Source of the DNA: a virus
DNA length: 31,473 nucleotides
Strand: one strand, 5' to 3'
IMG/VR virus record: IMGVR_UViG_3300025120_000299
Coordinates: 1 to 31,473 of that record
Shown here: one piece after another, positions 21,680 through 30,276 of the stretch
Position numbering within the stretch: position 1 is the first letter of the stretch
Layout: each line of letters opens with the position of its first letter
Notes under the pieces: generated by a model
The model's input: the letters and a program-made list of their open reading frames with translations, nothing else
The model's database searches: none
What the model was told of the DNA's origin: nothing
Made by a program: the position numbers and the translations under genes

Positions 21680-22879
21680 TTATTTCATTTTTACACAGTT
21701 AGGAACTCTTCTACCATTTTTTATTTTAAAGCCAATCATTTCATAACCATCATAACAAGGCTTTTTTAATTCGTGCTTTTCGCAAGGCATGTACCATTCT
21801 TTATTTTCAAACTCGTGAATGTGAAAACCTTCGCATCCTATGTTTGCTGCCATTTCTTCTGCTTTTTCTTGTGTACTATAAGCAAGCCTATCATCTATAA
21901 TAGCGAAGTCATCATTAATCATCATTGAAGCTAAATTAATTTCACCAAGTTCTTTAAGTTTGCTTTCGCTCCAACGTAAACCAGCTTTACCACCCCATAA
22001 TAAATAAGAAATAGTTCCGCAAGCTTCTTTATCATTTTCATCATAGTATTCAGCAGCTCGACTTAAATAGCTGTACATTCTTTTTAATGTTTCTTTACTA
22101 ATGTTTTCTTTTTTAGCTAATTGTTGAGCTCTTATTTTACCAACTTGAGTTGCGCATTTATTATTAACTTTTTCATTGTATTCAATTCCACGTTTAGCAT
22201 TGTTGCTTACTGCTGCAGGATAATCATTAAATGTTTCAAGTTCTAATCTTTTACCTTCTTTAGTTCTATTATCTTTTTTAATAAGTGCTTTAATATTGCT
22301 TAACATATATTGCGCTTCATCTTCCATAATAGCTTTCATTTCAGATTTTATGTCATCTTTTTTTTCAATCTTCGCTTTGTCTGCAAAATAGCCTTCGATA
22401 CTAAATCCTTTTACTTTTCCGCTTTTTACATAATCATTCCAAACCTCATCATTTTCAACTTTCATTGAAATCATCCACGTTCCAACTGGAACTTCTAAAT
22501 CATACAATCTGCTTTTATCTTGTTCACCTTCTACAATCCACGATTCCACAACTGTTAAATCATTAATGCTCATTTGATGTTCTAAAGTTGCATTGTTTTG
22601 ATTGCCGTTCATAAAGAATAATTCTGAAGCTCTTCTAACTGTTTCTTTAGAAAAATAAACATAAAACATTTCTTCACCTTGTTTTCTAAATATTGGTTTG
22701 TTAGGTATTAAAGCAGCTCCCATTAAGATTCTTTTTTCTTCATCTACTTTTGCCAATTTTATTTCTTGGTCTGCTAATGCAAGAAAGTTGCTTTCAATTG
22801 CTGGATTCTCTACGATTGAAACGGCATCGATTCCATTTACCTCGTTTTCTTCGTCTAATAATAATTCTACTATATTCAT
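21680..22879 (-). CDS. XkdF-type prohead protease with C-terminal extra domains
   Basis: The 399-aa protein opens with a phage serine protease domain of the XkdF/Peptidase_S78_2 type in residues 1-180: ILMGAALIPNKPIFRK, MFYVYFSKETVRRASELFF, NATLEHQM with the likely catalytic His, VESWIVEG, VPVGTWMISMKVENDEVWND and KGFSIEGYF with the likely Ser. Residues about 215-310 form a second domain (AVSNNAKRGIEYNEKVNNKC, ACGTISYLLWGGKAGLRWSE). The last 70 residues are a small domain with several Cys and the repeat-like end CYDGYEMIGFKIKNGRRVPN. It cleaves scaffold and capsid arms during maturation. The role of the extra domains is unknown. Confidence 0.82.
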   Translation of the reverse strand: MNIVELLLDEENEVNGIDAVSIVENPAIESNFLALADQEIKLAKVDEEKRILMGAALIPNKPIFRKQGEEMFYVYFSKETVRRASELFFMNGNQNNATLEHQMSINDLTVVESWIVEGEQDKSRLYDLEVPVGTWMISMKVENDEVWNDYVKSGKVKGFSIEGYFADKAKIEKKDDIKSEMKAIMEDEAQYMLSNIKALIKKDNRTKEGKRLELETFNDYPAAVSNNAKRGIEYNEKVNNKCATQVGKIRAQQLAKKENISKETLKRMYSYLSRAAEYYDENDKEACGTISYLLWGGKAGLRWSESKLKELGEINLASMMINDDFAIIDDRLAYSTQEKAEEMAANIGCEGFHIHEFENKEWYMPCEKHELKKPCYDGYEMIGFKIKNGRRVPNCVKMK

Positions 22880-22890
22880 TTTATTTTATT

Positions 22891-24822
22891 TTAAAAAGTT
22901 GCTGTACTTACAATTTGATTATCTAACTGCTGTTGTGTTGTTACTTCACTTGCTACTACAAATGCTTGAATTGGTTGCTGCTGTCCTAACGCTCCAGCGA
23001 TTTGATTAAAACCGCTTTGACCTACTACATTGAAACTTGGTGCTTGTGGCTGTGATGGTGCGCCTCCTGAAGATATACCACCTGTACTTGGTGATGGTGC
23101 TGGTGGAGTACCACCACCTGTAGATTGAAATTTTTGTTTTCTAATTTGATTCACATTTAATAAACCTGCTGAAACCGCCGCTGCTGCTGCTGTAAAACCT
23201 AATGCAGGGCCAATTACTGGAATACCTGCAAGTGATTTGTAAGAAGAAACAGCACTTTCATAGGTGCTTATTAATCCTTGACTAATGCTTACGCCTTTTT
23301 GAATATCAAAAGCTTTCTTTTGTTCTTTTTCACTTTCACCTGCAAAAGCTTGAGCTAAGTTTCCTATTGTTGCTAAACTATTTGAAACAGCTTTTATTTT
23401 AGATTGTTTTAACTGTTCATCGTCAGCTTTTTGTTTATCATTAGCAGCTTTATTATCAGAAACTCTTTTGTCATCAAACTTTTTGTTAATGGCTGCAATA
23501 TCTTGATTTTGTTTTTCTGTAAGTTCTTTTTCTAATTCAGCATTACCAACAGCTAATTCAAACTTTTTGTCATATTGTTGTGTGAGCTCAAAAATTTCTT
23601 GTTCTTGTGCGGTGTTTTGTAATTGTTGAAGAAGTTTGTATTGTGCATCTTCTCTTTTTATTTCGTCAAGTATTTGTTTTTGTTTTAATGCTTCAACTTC
23701 TTCTAATCTTTTTATTTCATCATCAGTAAGCCTTTTATCTTCTGCCTCTATTTGTTTATTAATAGTATTTAATTCTCTTTGTAGCGTTCTTGCAATGTCA
23801 GCACGTCTTGCTACAAGCCTATTGACATTAGCTATTGCTTGTGCTTCTTTATCTTTGTTTTCTTTATTTGTTCTGCTAAATGTGTTTTCTAAAACTTGAG
23901 CATCTTTTCTAAGTATTAAAGCTTGTTTCTCTTGATTCAATAATTGGTCTTCTAAATCTTGAGCTTCTAATAAAGCAGCTTTTCTTACTTCAGCACTAAA
24001 CTCATCTTCTTGCCTTGCCTTTAATCTTAATAGTGCAATGTCGCTTTCAAGTTTACTTCTATTTACTAATAGTTTTCTTTCAACTTTATCTGCTTTAGCT
24101 CTCATATCAGCAACTTCACCTGCTAATTTTGCTTCTGTTTTTTGTTCTTCAATAAATTCTTTAGTAACAACAATTGCTTCTTCTACTTTATCAGTAATAT
24201 TTTCAACACCTAAAACTATTTTAGCATTCGCATTAATCGCTACTTTTCCAGCTTCAGCAAATTCACCTTCAAATAATAATTTAACAGCTTTTCCTAATTG
24301 TGGAATTAATTCAAGTAAACCTTCAAATCTATTAACAAGATTATCTTTAATTAGTTTAGTAAAATCTCTTAATGCTTGTTGCGGATTCTCAAAAGCTGCG
24401 ATTAATTTTTCACCTAAATCAGCAAGTAAATCAACAAGGTTGCCAATTAAAGCACCCATAATAGTTGACAATCTATTAAATGTATTTTGCCCTTCTTCAC
24501 TTGATGAAAATGCAGCAGCTAAAGAACCAAGAACAACTACTAAAGCACCAATACCAGTTGACATTATTGCAAGCTTCATTGATTTAAAACCGCCGTTAAC
24601 AGCTCTTATTGATTTTAAAGCTCCTGTAAATCCTGAGACTAAACCACCAGTAAACTTATCACCTATCGCAGCAACTCCATCAATATTGCCTTCAACTTCT
24701 TTTGATTCGCTGCTTGTTTTTTGTAGGTCTTTATTTAATTTGTTAACCTCTTTATCAAGATTTTTAACATTTTGTTCTGACTTTTCAGTTTCTATTTTAA
24801 GACTGTATGTAACTTGCTTCAT
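22891..24822 (-). CDS. Tail tape measure protein
   Basis: The 643-aa protein begins with a coiled coil (SEQNVKNLDKEVNKLNKDLQ) and has a hydrophobic segment MKLAIMSTGIGALVVVLGSL (about 81-100), a second mixed helical part, a long coiled coil (230-480) and a late hydrophobic block IPVIGPALGFTAAAAAVSAG. A Pro/Gly/Ser-rich end follows. This is the usual tape measure build. Its length sets the tail length; at about 0.15 nm per residue it would give a tail near 95 nm. The gene follows the 45-aa frame with an ATGA overlap. The order tail tip then tape measure is reversed from lambda. Confidence 0.88.
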   Translation of the reverse strand: MKQVTYSLKIETEKSEQNVKNLDKEVNKLNKDLQKTSSESKEVEGNIDGVAAIGDKFTGGLVSGFTGALKSIRAVNGGFKSMKLAIMSTGIGALVVVLGSLAAAFSSSEEGQNTFNRLSTIMGALIGNLVDLLADLGEKLIAAFENPQQALRDFTKLIKDNLVNRFEGLLELIPQLGKAVKLLFEGEFAEAGKVAINANAKIVLGVENITDKVEEAIVVTKEFIEEQKTEAKLAGEVADMRAKADKVERKLLVNRSKLESDIALLRLKARQEDEFSAEVRKAALLEAQDLEDQLLNQEKQALILRKDAQVLENTFSRTNKENKDKEAQAIANVNRLVARRADIARTLQRELNTINKQIEAEDKRLTDDEIKRLEEVEALKQKQILDEIKREDAQYKLLQQLQNTAQEQEIFELTQQYDKKFELAVGNAELEKELTEKQNQDIAAINKKFDDKRVSDNKAANDKQKADDEQLKQSKIKAVSNSLATIGNLAQAFAGESEKEQKKAFDIQKGVSISQGLISTYESAVSSYKSLAGIPVIGPALGFTAAAAAVSAGLLNVNQIRKQKFQSTGGGTPPAPSPSTGGISSGGAPSQPQAPSFNVVGQSGFNQIAGALGQQQPIQAFVVASEVTTQQQLDNQIVSTATF

Positions 24823-24956
24823 TTTTTAAATCTTAATTGTTCTAATCCTTCTTTAATTGTCATAGGCACTTTGTTTTTACCTAATGCTATATTGATGTTT
24901 TTATCATATAACTTGTGTTCTTTACAAAATGCTAATGCTTCTAATATTATTCTCAT
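24819..24956 (-). CDS. 45-aa protein between tail-tip gene and tape measure
   Basis: ATG 24956 overlaps the stop of the 733-aa gene (ATGA), and its own TGA overlaps the tape measure ATG. The peptide starts MRIILEALAFCKEHKLYDKN and ends EQLRFKK. It is basic and helical, with one Cys. The two overlaps make it a likely real gene that couples tail-tip and tape measure translation. A small tail assembly factor is possible. There is no homology evidence. Confidence 0.7.
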   Translation of the reverse strand: MRIILEALAFCKEHKLYDKNINIALGKNKVPMTIKEGLEQLRFKK

Positions 24957-27154
24957 GATGGTTCATTTAAAAGTTCTAATTCAGTTTCACCACTTTGCAG
25001 TTTAGTAGTCATTTTATTTATCGTAAATTCTCTTGTTCCTACAATTATTTTGTCATCTAATGACAGTTTTATTAATATGCTTAAAGGAAGTATTGCTTTA
25101 TACTTAAATAATCTTGTTTTCTTATTAAATACTCTTGTAATATAGTTTTCATAATACAATTGAAATAAGCTATTATTAGCACCGCCATAATCAGTAAGAT
25201 TGTATTCGTTTATTTCACTTCCAAAATTTGTATTATATGTAGGCGCTGTTGTACTTGTACCTACTTCATTATAATTACTTGGCATCCAATAATCGTTGAT
25301 ATTATGTTGAGTTCCGCTTGTTGGTGTTCCACTTGCTGGTCTTGTTGTATCTACATAGTTAATTGTTGGTGTTATGTTTTGTCTATAAACACCATAAAAT
25401 AATAAAGGTGCGCCAATAGCAGGCTTTAAATCGTCATCAGTAAATAAACCATATTGAACAGAAGTTTGATTACCATTGTCTTGGTCATTTAATCTTTCAA
25501 ACATCATTTTTTCAAATGGTGCTTCAACTACATATTTACTGCCTTTACTTGCATTAGATATAAATTCAAGCTCACCAAATCTTATATTGTTTTGTTGCAA
25601 AAACTGTTGTGCTAAAATTGTTTTAGGTTCTGGATATTGTAAGTCAATTTCTGTAAATGGTAAATTAGCTCCAATTGTGTTTTTATCAGTTACTACATAT
25701 TTGCTAATATCTATTGTATCACCACCAGAATAAAAAGAATCTAATGTTTTTACTACTATCTCATTGTTGTCATTAACAAATGCTGTTAGGTTGTGCATTT
25801 TAAACAATCCTTTTAAGAAGTTTAAAACACTTATTTTAGGCATATTGTTAATAATAGATAATGTATCATTAACAGTTGTTAGTTGATTAGTGTGCGAATA
25901 AACAGAACTGTAAAATTTTGCACTTGATGTAAATTCGTCTTTACGAACAAAAACTTGAATTTGTGATGTAAATGTTAATTGAGAATCTGAACTTATTTTG
26001 ACAATAATATTTTTTTTGTCCCCAACTTGCATTTCTTTATCAATTACATCGTCAACATTTGGATTAAATAATCCTAAATTTAATGTTTGAGCACCTGTTC
26101 CACTTCTAATTCCTAATTGTACACCAGTTAATTCGTCAAGTATTTCAATAGTATATTTTTGTACTGAACTAGTAGTTATTTCTACACTCATTGAAAATGC
26201 ACTTAAATCAGTTGTTTTTTCAATTTCCCATTTGCCATTATTAAATTTAGCTTGTGATGTAGTTGCAAAGAAATTACAAGAATCACTTTCTGGCGGTGAC
26301 AATAAATTTGTTGCAACTGCACAAGCAAAAGAAGTGTCAATTATTAATTCAGATTTAATTGTTTGGTTTATTTTGCCTTTTTCTCTGTGAAGCCACATAT
26401 ATAGATTAGAGATTGCAGCACTGTCAAAAAACTCACCACTTTTAAAATTTAACCCATACTGTTGCTCGATAGCTTTTAGAATTAAGCTTACTTTTATAGC
26501 TGGTTTTAAATCCTCTGGGAAAACACCTCTTTTATTGTAGTTTGTTCCAGTACCATAAGCAATATTGCCGAAGTTATCAAACTGACCACCACTATCATAA
26601 ATATAAGGTTGTTCAACACTTATTAATGGATAAATTATAGCATCTGCATAAGTAACAGAATTAACTGTAATGTCAAGGCCGTTTTCAAAGCCATTTCTAA
26701 TATTTGTGAATGTAGATAAAACATTAAAATTACTTAACCAGTTTAAATTTTCTAACTGGTCTTCACCTATTAAATTACTTAATGAAACAGTATTACCAAA
26801 GAATGTTACTTTGTATATGCTTGGCGCACCATCCTTCATTACAACTTCTTCAAGTTTAATTTTACCTTCTTTAAATGGTAAATGATTAAGCTCTATAATA
26901 GCAGAAGCCATTATTTGATTGTCAAAACCTATTACATCTGGATTGTACCAATACTTAAAAATTTTATTATTAGTTTTTGAAGCTGGTAAATTGAACGTTC
27001 TTGAATAGTCAGTAAATATTTTGTCAATCTCTTTAACATCTTGAATAACTTGAGTTATTGTTATTAGTTCAGCTTCCATTAAATCAACTCTCACAAAGTC
27101 TTGTGCAGTTTGATTTACTAATTGAGGTTGTATATATAAAATTAACTCTTGCAT
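24953..27154 (-). CDS. Large tail-tip/baseplate-like structural protein
   Basis: The 733-aa protein begins with a beta-rich part and the characteristic stretch KEIDKIFTDYSRTFNLPASK followed by TNNKIFKYWYN (about 41-71), which I recognise from a widespread Bacteroidota phage structural family. The middle has small beta domains (VEITTSSVQKYTIEILDELT, KNIIVKISSDSQLTFTSQIQ) and a segment LKGLFKMHNLTAFVNDNNEI (hub-like). The C-terminus is LTDDGG-poor and ends in KLQSGETELELLNEPS. Its position before the tape measure suggests a hub or tip protein at the distal tail. It may carry cell-wall binding parts, but none is recognised. Confidence 0.75.
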   Translation of the reverse strand: MQELILYIQPQLVNQTAQDFVRVDLMEAELITITQVIQDVKEIDKIFTDYSRTFNLPASKTNNKIFKYWYNPDVIGFDNQIMASAIIELNHLPFKEGKIKLEEVVMKDGAPSIYKVTFFGNTVSLSNLIGEDQLENLNWLSNFNVLSTFTNIRNGFENGLDITVNSVTYADAIIYPLISVEQPYIYDSGGQFDNFGNIAYGTGTNYNKRGVFPEDLKPAIKVSLILKAIEQQYGLNFKSGEFFDSAAISNLYMWLHREKGKINQTIKSELIIDTSFACAVATNLLSPPESDSCNFFATTSQAKFNNGKWEIEKTTDLSAFSMSVEITTSSVQKYTIEILDELTGVQLGIRSGTGAQTLNLGLFNPNVDDVIDKEMQVGDKKNIIVKISSDSQLTFTSQIQVFVRKDEFTSSAKFYSSVYSHTNQLTTVNDTLSIINNMPKISVLNFLKGLFKMHNLTAFVNDNNEIVVKTLDSFYSGGDTIDISKYVVTDKNTIGANLPFTEIDLQYPEPKTILAQQFLQQNNIRFGELEFISNASKGSKYVVEAPFEKMMFERLNDQDNGNQTSVQYGLFTDDDLKPAIGAPLLFYGVYRQNITPTINYVDTTRPASGTPTSGTQHNINDYWMPSNYNEVGTSTTAPTYNTNFGSEINEYNLTDYGGANNSLFQLYYENYITRVFNKKTRLFKYKAILPLSILIKLSLDDKIIVGTREFTINKMTTKLQSGETELELLNEPS

Positions 27155-28308
27155 TATCTTACATTGTTAATTAACTTAAATGACTTTTCAAAGCTCATTG
27201 TGTAATTAATCATTTTATCATTTAATGCTGTTTTGTAAGTAAGTGAACTATCTTTTAAATTTACTGGGTATGTATTATTTGAGCTGTCAGTTAGATAAAC
27301 ATACTCACTAACAATTAGTTCCTTAAAGGTTTCATTCATTTGTTCACTTACAAAACCTGTATTTAATTCTAGTGTTTCAGTTCCATTTGTATTATATGTT
27401 TTATTGCTGTGTTCATTGGCTGAATAAGTGTTATATGTAAAGAAATTTTCACATGGATTGTCAACCCCTCCATCGCCTCCACGTGTTCTATATTTAAACG
27501 CCGCGTTAAAAATTGACCTATTGTAATTTTCTTTTTGAGTTTCTAAGCTTTCGGTTGATTTCTTAAAAAAATTAACAGATTGATACGCCCCCCATCTATT
27601 TAAAAACTTACACGTAAAAACTGGATATTTACATTCATCAACTCTTTCTACTATTATTGTCCTTGTATTTGAGCCGCTGTAAGTAATTACAATGCTTGTT
27701 ATATTACTTGAGGTTGTTAAATCAACATACAGAATTTTTGTAAAAGTGGACGTTGTATCAGATACACTTTGTGTAGAAATTGTAGTATTACCGCTTTTAA
27801 AATCAACCGAACTTACAGCTTCTACATTGACAGGAATTTCAATTGCACTTCCATTATTATATTGTATATAATTAGCAGTTAACATAGCATTTGGTTCTAT
27901 TGTGTAGTTAACGCCTTCTGAAAACTTATTATAACCTTCTTGAGCTAAATAAATAATTGAAGTTCCAGTTGTTATTGCTGTTCCATCAGCTTTATATGGT
28001 TTAGTTGTTACAGTAACCCACAATGATTGAATCCTTCTATATGGTTGTGATAATGCTTGTTGCTGATAATTTTGTTGAAAATAATTATTGACTATTTGAC
28101 TAATATCTACAGTTACCGAATCTTCACTATTAATCGGTTTTTTATTTAATGTAATTGTTTCTGTAAATGTTCTACCGCATTCTGGCAATGTAGCAGCATA
28201 ATTACCAGACAAGATTGCAATTTGAATTTGAAAATAACTTAAATCAACACTTGTTTCTTCAGGTGTTCTTATAAAAAATGGGCTTCGTGTTCTTATAATT
28301 GTACTCAT
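27154..28308 (-). CDS. Tail structural protein, distal-tail-like
   Basis: The 384-aa protein starts MSTIIRTRSPFFIRTPEETS and is almost all beta (SYFQIQIAILSG, TETITLNKKP, VTVDISQIVNNYFQ, LWVTVTTKPYKADGTAITT). This is typical of distal tail or tip subunits that form rings below the tube. The last part (YVYLTDSSNNTYPVNLKDSS, TYKTALNDKMINYTMSFEKS) is a compact beta domain. It is followed by the 733-aa tip gene with a one-base overlap and preceded by the neck protein with a four-base overlap. The role follows from these neighbours, and I do not recognise a named family. Confidence 0.72.
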   Translation of the reverse strand: MSTIIRTRSPFFIRTPEETSVDLSYFQIQIAILSGNYAATLPECGRTFTETITLNKKPINSEDSVTVDISQIVNNYFQQNYQQQALSQPYRRIQSLWVTVTTKPYKADGTAITTGTSIIYLAQEGYNKFSEGVNYTIEPNAMLTANYIQYNNGSAIEIPVNVEAVSSVDFKSGNTTISTQSVSDTTSTFTKILYVDLTTSSNITSIVITYSGSNTRTIIVERVDECKYPVFTCKFLNRWGAYQSVNFFKKSTESLETQKENYNRSIFNAAFKYRTRGGDGGVDNPCENFFTYNTYSANEHSNKTYNTNGTETLELNTGFVSEQMNETFKELIVSEYVYLTDSSNNTYPVNLKDSSLTYKTALNDKMINYTMSFEKSFKLINNVR

Positions 28309-28784
28309 AATTCTAAATTATCTTGTAATATTCCTTGTATCATTTCATCACTATATTTATCAATACCTGCTTCAAAAGGTTTAGTAAAAAACATTGTTGC
28401 TCTAATTCCTTTATTCTTTATGCTTCTTGCTATTAAAAAACTTAAAGATTGATTAGTTATAAATCTACCTGTTTTTTTATCTCTACCTTTTATACCTCTT
28501 TGTTTAATCCATTTTTCAAATACACTTGCTGGAGGTTGTTTAGTAGTAAACTTAAAAGGGCTTGATTGACTTTCTGCATAATCGTGCTTAGAACCTCGAA
28601 CACCTTTATCTAAAAATTCACCATACTTTTCACTTTCAAACGTTACTCTGTTTTTGTTTATTTTATAGCTTAAACTGTTGTATAGTTTTTTAGAAGCATT
28701 ATTCTTGCCTTTACTCAAGTTGCTTCTTGACTGCTGTATTACATACTTAGCGTATTTTTCTAATGCCTTTTTAAATTCACTCAT
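28305..28784 (-). CDS. HK97 gp10-like neck/tail-completion protein
   Basis: The start is placed at ATG 28784 (MSEFKKALEKYAKYV), which overlaps the upstream stop in TAATG; a TTG at 28790 would add two residues. The 159-aa basic protein has YGEFLDKGVRGSKHDYAESQ in the middle and SLSFLIARSIKNKGI, MFFTKPFEAGID near the end. The YA.fvE.GTr/G...hPa.p.f...f...A pattern is that of HK97 gp10-like tail-completion proteins. It joins head and tail at the neck. Order and size fit. Confidence 0.78.
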   Translation of the reverse strand: MSEFKKALEKYAKYVIQQSRSNLSKGKNNASKKLYNSLSYKINKNRVTFESEKYGEFLDKGVRGSKHDYAESQSSPFKFTTKQPPASVFEKWIKQRGIKGRDKKTGRFITNQSLSFLIARSIKNKGIRATMFFTKPFEAGIDKYSDEMIQGILQDNLEL

Positions 28785-29239
28785 TAGCAATAAGTCATAT
28801 TAGATTTTGCACCTATATCGAATGTTACAGCCCAGCCTGCAAGCATATTATCAAAACGTTCTGTAAATGGTTCGCAATTAGCATCATTAATTAATTCAAA
28901 TTCGTTTCTATATAAATCAGCATTTTGCATAACTCTCATAACTCTTGTAGCTAATGATAATTGAGTGTTTAATATATCTTGCCTGTTGTCATTACCTCTA
29001 TATAAGTCAGTTACTTGTTCATTGCTAATATCTACTAAGTCCATAAAGAATATTGTAATATTTAATGTTACATAATTGTTGCTTATTGTAGCATTGTTAA
29101 TCATAACGTGTGCTAATGGAAACAAGCTCTGCTTCTTTAAATCAATGTCTGCAATATCACCAAAACTAATTTCGTGATTGAATGGTTCAGCATCAATAAC
29201 TTCTTTTACTTTATCTATTACTTTATAAAAACTTCTCAT
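28784..29239 (-). CDS. Tail terminator-like protein
   Basis: The 151-aa protein has an alpha/beta outline: an N-terminal helix (FYKVIDKVKEVID), strands ISFGDIADIDLKKQSLFPLAH and NYVTLNITIFFMDLVDI, a helix QLSLATRVMRVMQNADLYRN, and a C-terminal strand DNMLAGWAVTFDIGAKSNMT. That is the fold order of tail terminators (lambda gpU-like). EPFTERFDN before the last strand is a mark I know from Bacteroidota phage proteins. It closes the tail tube at the neck. It is next to the gp10-like gene. Confidence 0.7.
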   Translation of the reverse strand: MRSFYKVIDKVKEVIDAEPFNHEISFGDIADIDLKKQSLFPLAHVMINNATISNNYVTLNITIFFMDLVDISNEQVTDLYRGNDNRQDILNTQLSLATRVMRVMQNADLYRNEFELINDANCEPFTERFDNMLAGWAVTFDIGAKSNMTYC

Positions 29240-29502
29240 AATAATTTTATGTATAAAGGAGCGTGTTCCCCTAAATCTTCATTAATAAATTCATCCAACC
29301 AGTCCATAGCTTCATCAAAATCAGTTCCATCTGCTTGCATAATAATATCTAAGCATTGCCAGTAACTATAAATAGCTCTTGCTGGTTTAAGAGCTGTAAC
29401 ACCAAGAAAAGCAGTTTCAAAACCATCAGCAAGTATAACATACTCATCTTTACCGAACATTTCACGCTCAATTAATTCTTTAAGTATATCATCTCTTTGC
29501 AT
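29236..29502 (-). CDS. Conserved small phage protein with DGFE...GV core
   Basis: The 88-aa acidic protein reads ILADGFETAFLGVTALKPAR near the middle, then YSYWQCLDIIMQADGTDFDE and a C-terminal LGEHAPLYIKLL. DGF(E/D)-A-(F/I)-x-G-V...C-x-(D/E)-I-L...E-A-x-(D/E) followed by H/T-P-(I/L)-(F/Y) is a common hypothetical family in diverse phages. The function is not established. It overlaps the -1 frame chaperone ORF by 14 nt and the tail terminator gene by 4 nt. Here it falls in the tail block. Confidence 0.78.
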   Translation of the reverse strand: MQRDDILKELIEREMFGKDEYVILADGFETAFLGVTALKPARAIYSYWQCLDIIMQADGTDFDEAMDWLDEFINEDLGEHAPLYIKLL

Positions 29503-29749
29503 TTCTATTCAATATATGTTTTTCAAGTTCTGCTTTTTCTTTTTCAAATGCTAAATGTATTAAGCAAGTATGTAATTTCATTTTTGTTACCTCATCTATT
29601 TTTCTAATGTTACCTTCGCAAAGTCCATAAATGGATTGATACCAACCCCATTTTTGATTAAATCCTGAAAGTCTTGAGGTACTTTCACCTCCTTCTGATT
29701 CGCTAAATAATTCAGGATATGATTCTGCAATTCTGTTCTTAAATTCCAA
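29489..29749 (-). CDS. Downstream (-1 frame) part of tail assembly chaperone, likely made by frameshift
   Basis: The frame lies -1 to the 211-aa chaperone gene and overlaps its last 154 nt. Counted from TTG 29749 it has 86 residues. It is protein-like: PELFSESEGGESTSRLSGFN, then KWGWYQSIYGLCEGN and HTCLIHLAFEKEKAELEKHI. There is no ATG or ribosome-binding context at its 5' end, and the frame is closed by a stop about 50 nt farther upstream. So it is probably translated only after a -1 shift at the nine-T run 29756-29748. The fused product would be 247 aa (161 + 86). This is the G/GT arrangement of siphophage tail chaperones. Confidence 0.75.
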   Translation of the reverse strand: MEFKNRIAESYPELFSESEGGESTSRLSGFNQKWGWYQSIYGLCEGNIRKIDEVTKMKLHTCLIHLAFEKEKAELEKHILNRNAKR

Positions 29750-30231
29750 AAAAAAACAAGTGAACCAAATACAATATCTAAAGTAATATTTTGTAAATCG
29801 TATTTATCTGAACTTTGATAATCTTCTATTAAATATTGCTCTTTCTTCTTGTATGTAATTGGCCTAAATAAAACACTAATTGCTTTGTGCATCAATTGCC
29901 AATCTCCAAGATAAGTATCTAAATCAATATACTCACCAAAGCTCATATCGTCTAATTTTGGTATAAATCCAAACTCTGTTTCATTATGATTAAACTTATT
30001 TATGAATTTAGGTTTTTGTTCAAATAGCTTTGTAATGTTTTCGCAAATGTTATTTATATCAATAGCTTTAATTTGTAAGACTTGTTTTAATTCAATGTTA
30101 CAAAATATTTCTACCATCTTCTGCTGAAGAAAATTATCTACTTCTTTACCTTCTGCAATCTTTAACCATTTTTGGTATTGCTTTAGTGTAACTTCATTTA
30201 ATGATTCTGGTATATTTATAGTTAACTTCAT
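29596..30231 (-). CDS. Tail assembly chaperone, zero-frame form (gpG-like)
   Basis: The 211-aa protein starts MKLTINIPESLNEVTLKQYQ and is helical and mixed in charge. It has LDDMSFGEYIDLDTYLGDWQ in the middle and ends LIKNGVGINPFMDFAKVTLE. The order and frame relation to the following ORF match siphophage chaperones, which bind the tape measure and bring it to the tube protein. At codons 159-162 (GTT TTT TTT TGG) lies U UUU UUU, a classic slippery heptamer. Ribosomes that shift -1 make the 247-aa form. The candidate regulatory element is 8 nt before the ATG, so this is the first gene of the tail transcript. Confidence 0.78.
   Translation of the reverse strand: MKLTINIPESLNEVTLKQYQKWLKIAEGKEVDNFLQQKMVEIFCNIELKQVLQIKAIDINNICENITKLFEQKPKFINKFNHNETEFGFIPKLDDMSFGEYIDLDTYLGDWQLMHKAISVLFRPITYKKKEQYLIEDYQSSDKYDLQNITLDIVFGSLVFFWNLRTELQNHILNYLANQKEVKVPQDFQDLIKNGVGINPFMDFAKVTLEK
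29748..29756 (-). promoter_or_regulatory. Slippery U9 run for -1 frameshifting
   Basis: Nine consecutive T on the minus strand, read as GTT TTT TTT TGG in the zero frame, so the P and A sites hold TTT TTT. A slip of -1 continues TTT TTT TTG GAA into the downstream frame. RNA polymerase slippage on the same run could give the same product. Confidence 0.65.
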
Positions 30232-30238
30232 TTATATA

Positions 30239-30268
30239 TAATGTAAAAAAAAGTGCTTAGTGTTATGT
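30239..30268 (-). promoter_or_regulatory. 30-bp element before the tail block (copy A)
   Basis: The minus strand reads ACATAACACT, a variable stretch and ACTTTTTTTTACATTA. It differs from 20947-20976 at only three positions. It lies between the terminator at 30277-30315 and ATG 30231, with just 8 nt to the ATG. It starts the tail gene block. A phage-specific promoter or operator is suggested. Confidence 0.5.
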
Positions 30269-30276
30269 ACGAATTT

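Noticed and set aside
24038-24829. Plus-strand 263-codon frame
   Set aside because: It is a shadow of the tape measure gene, which has the right length, coiled coils and neighbours.
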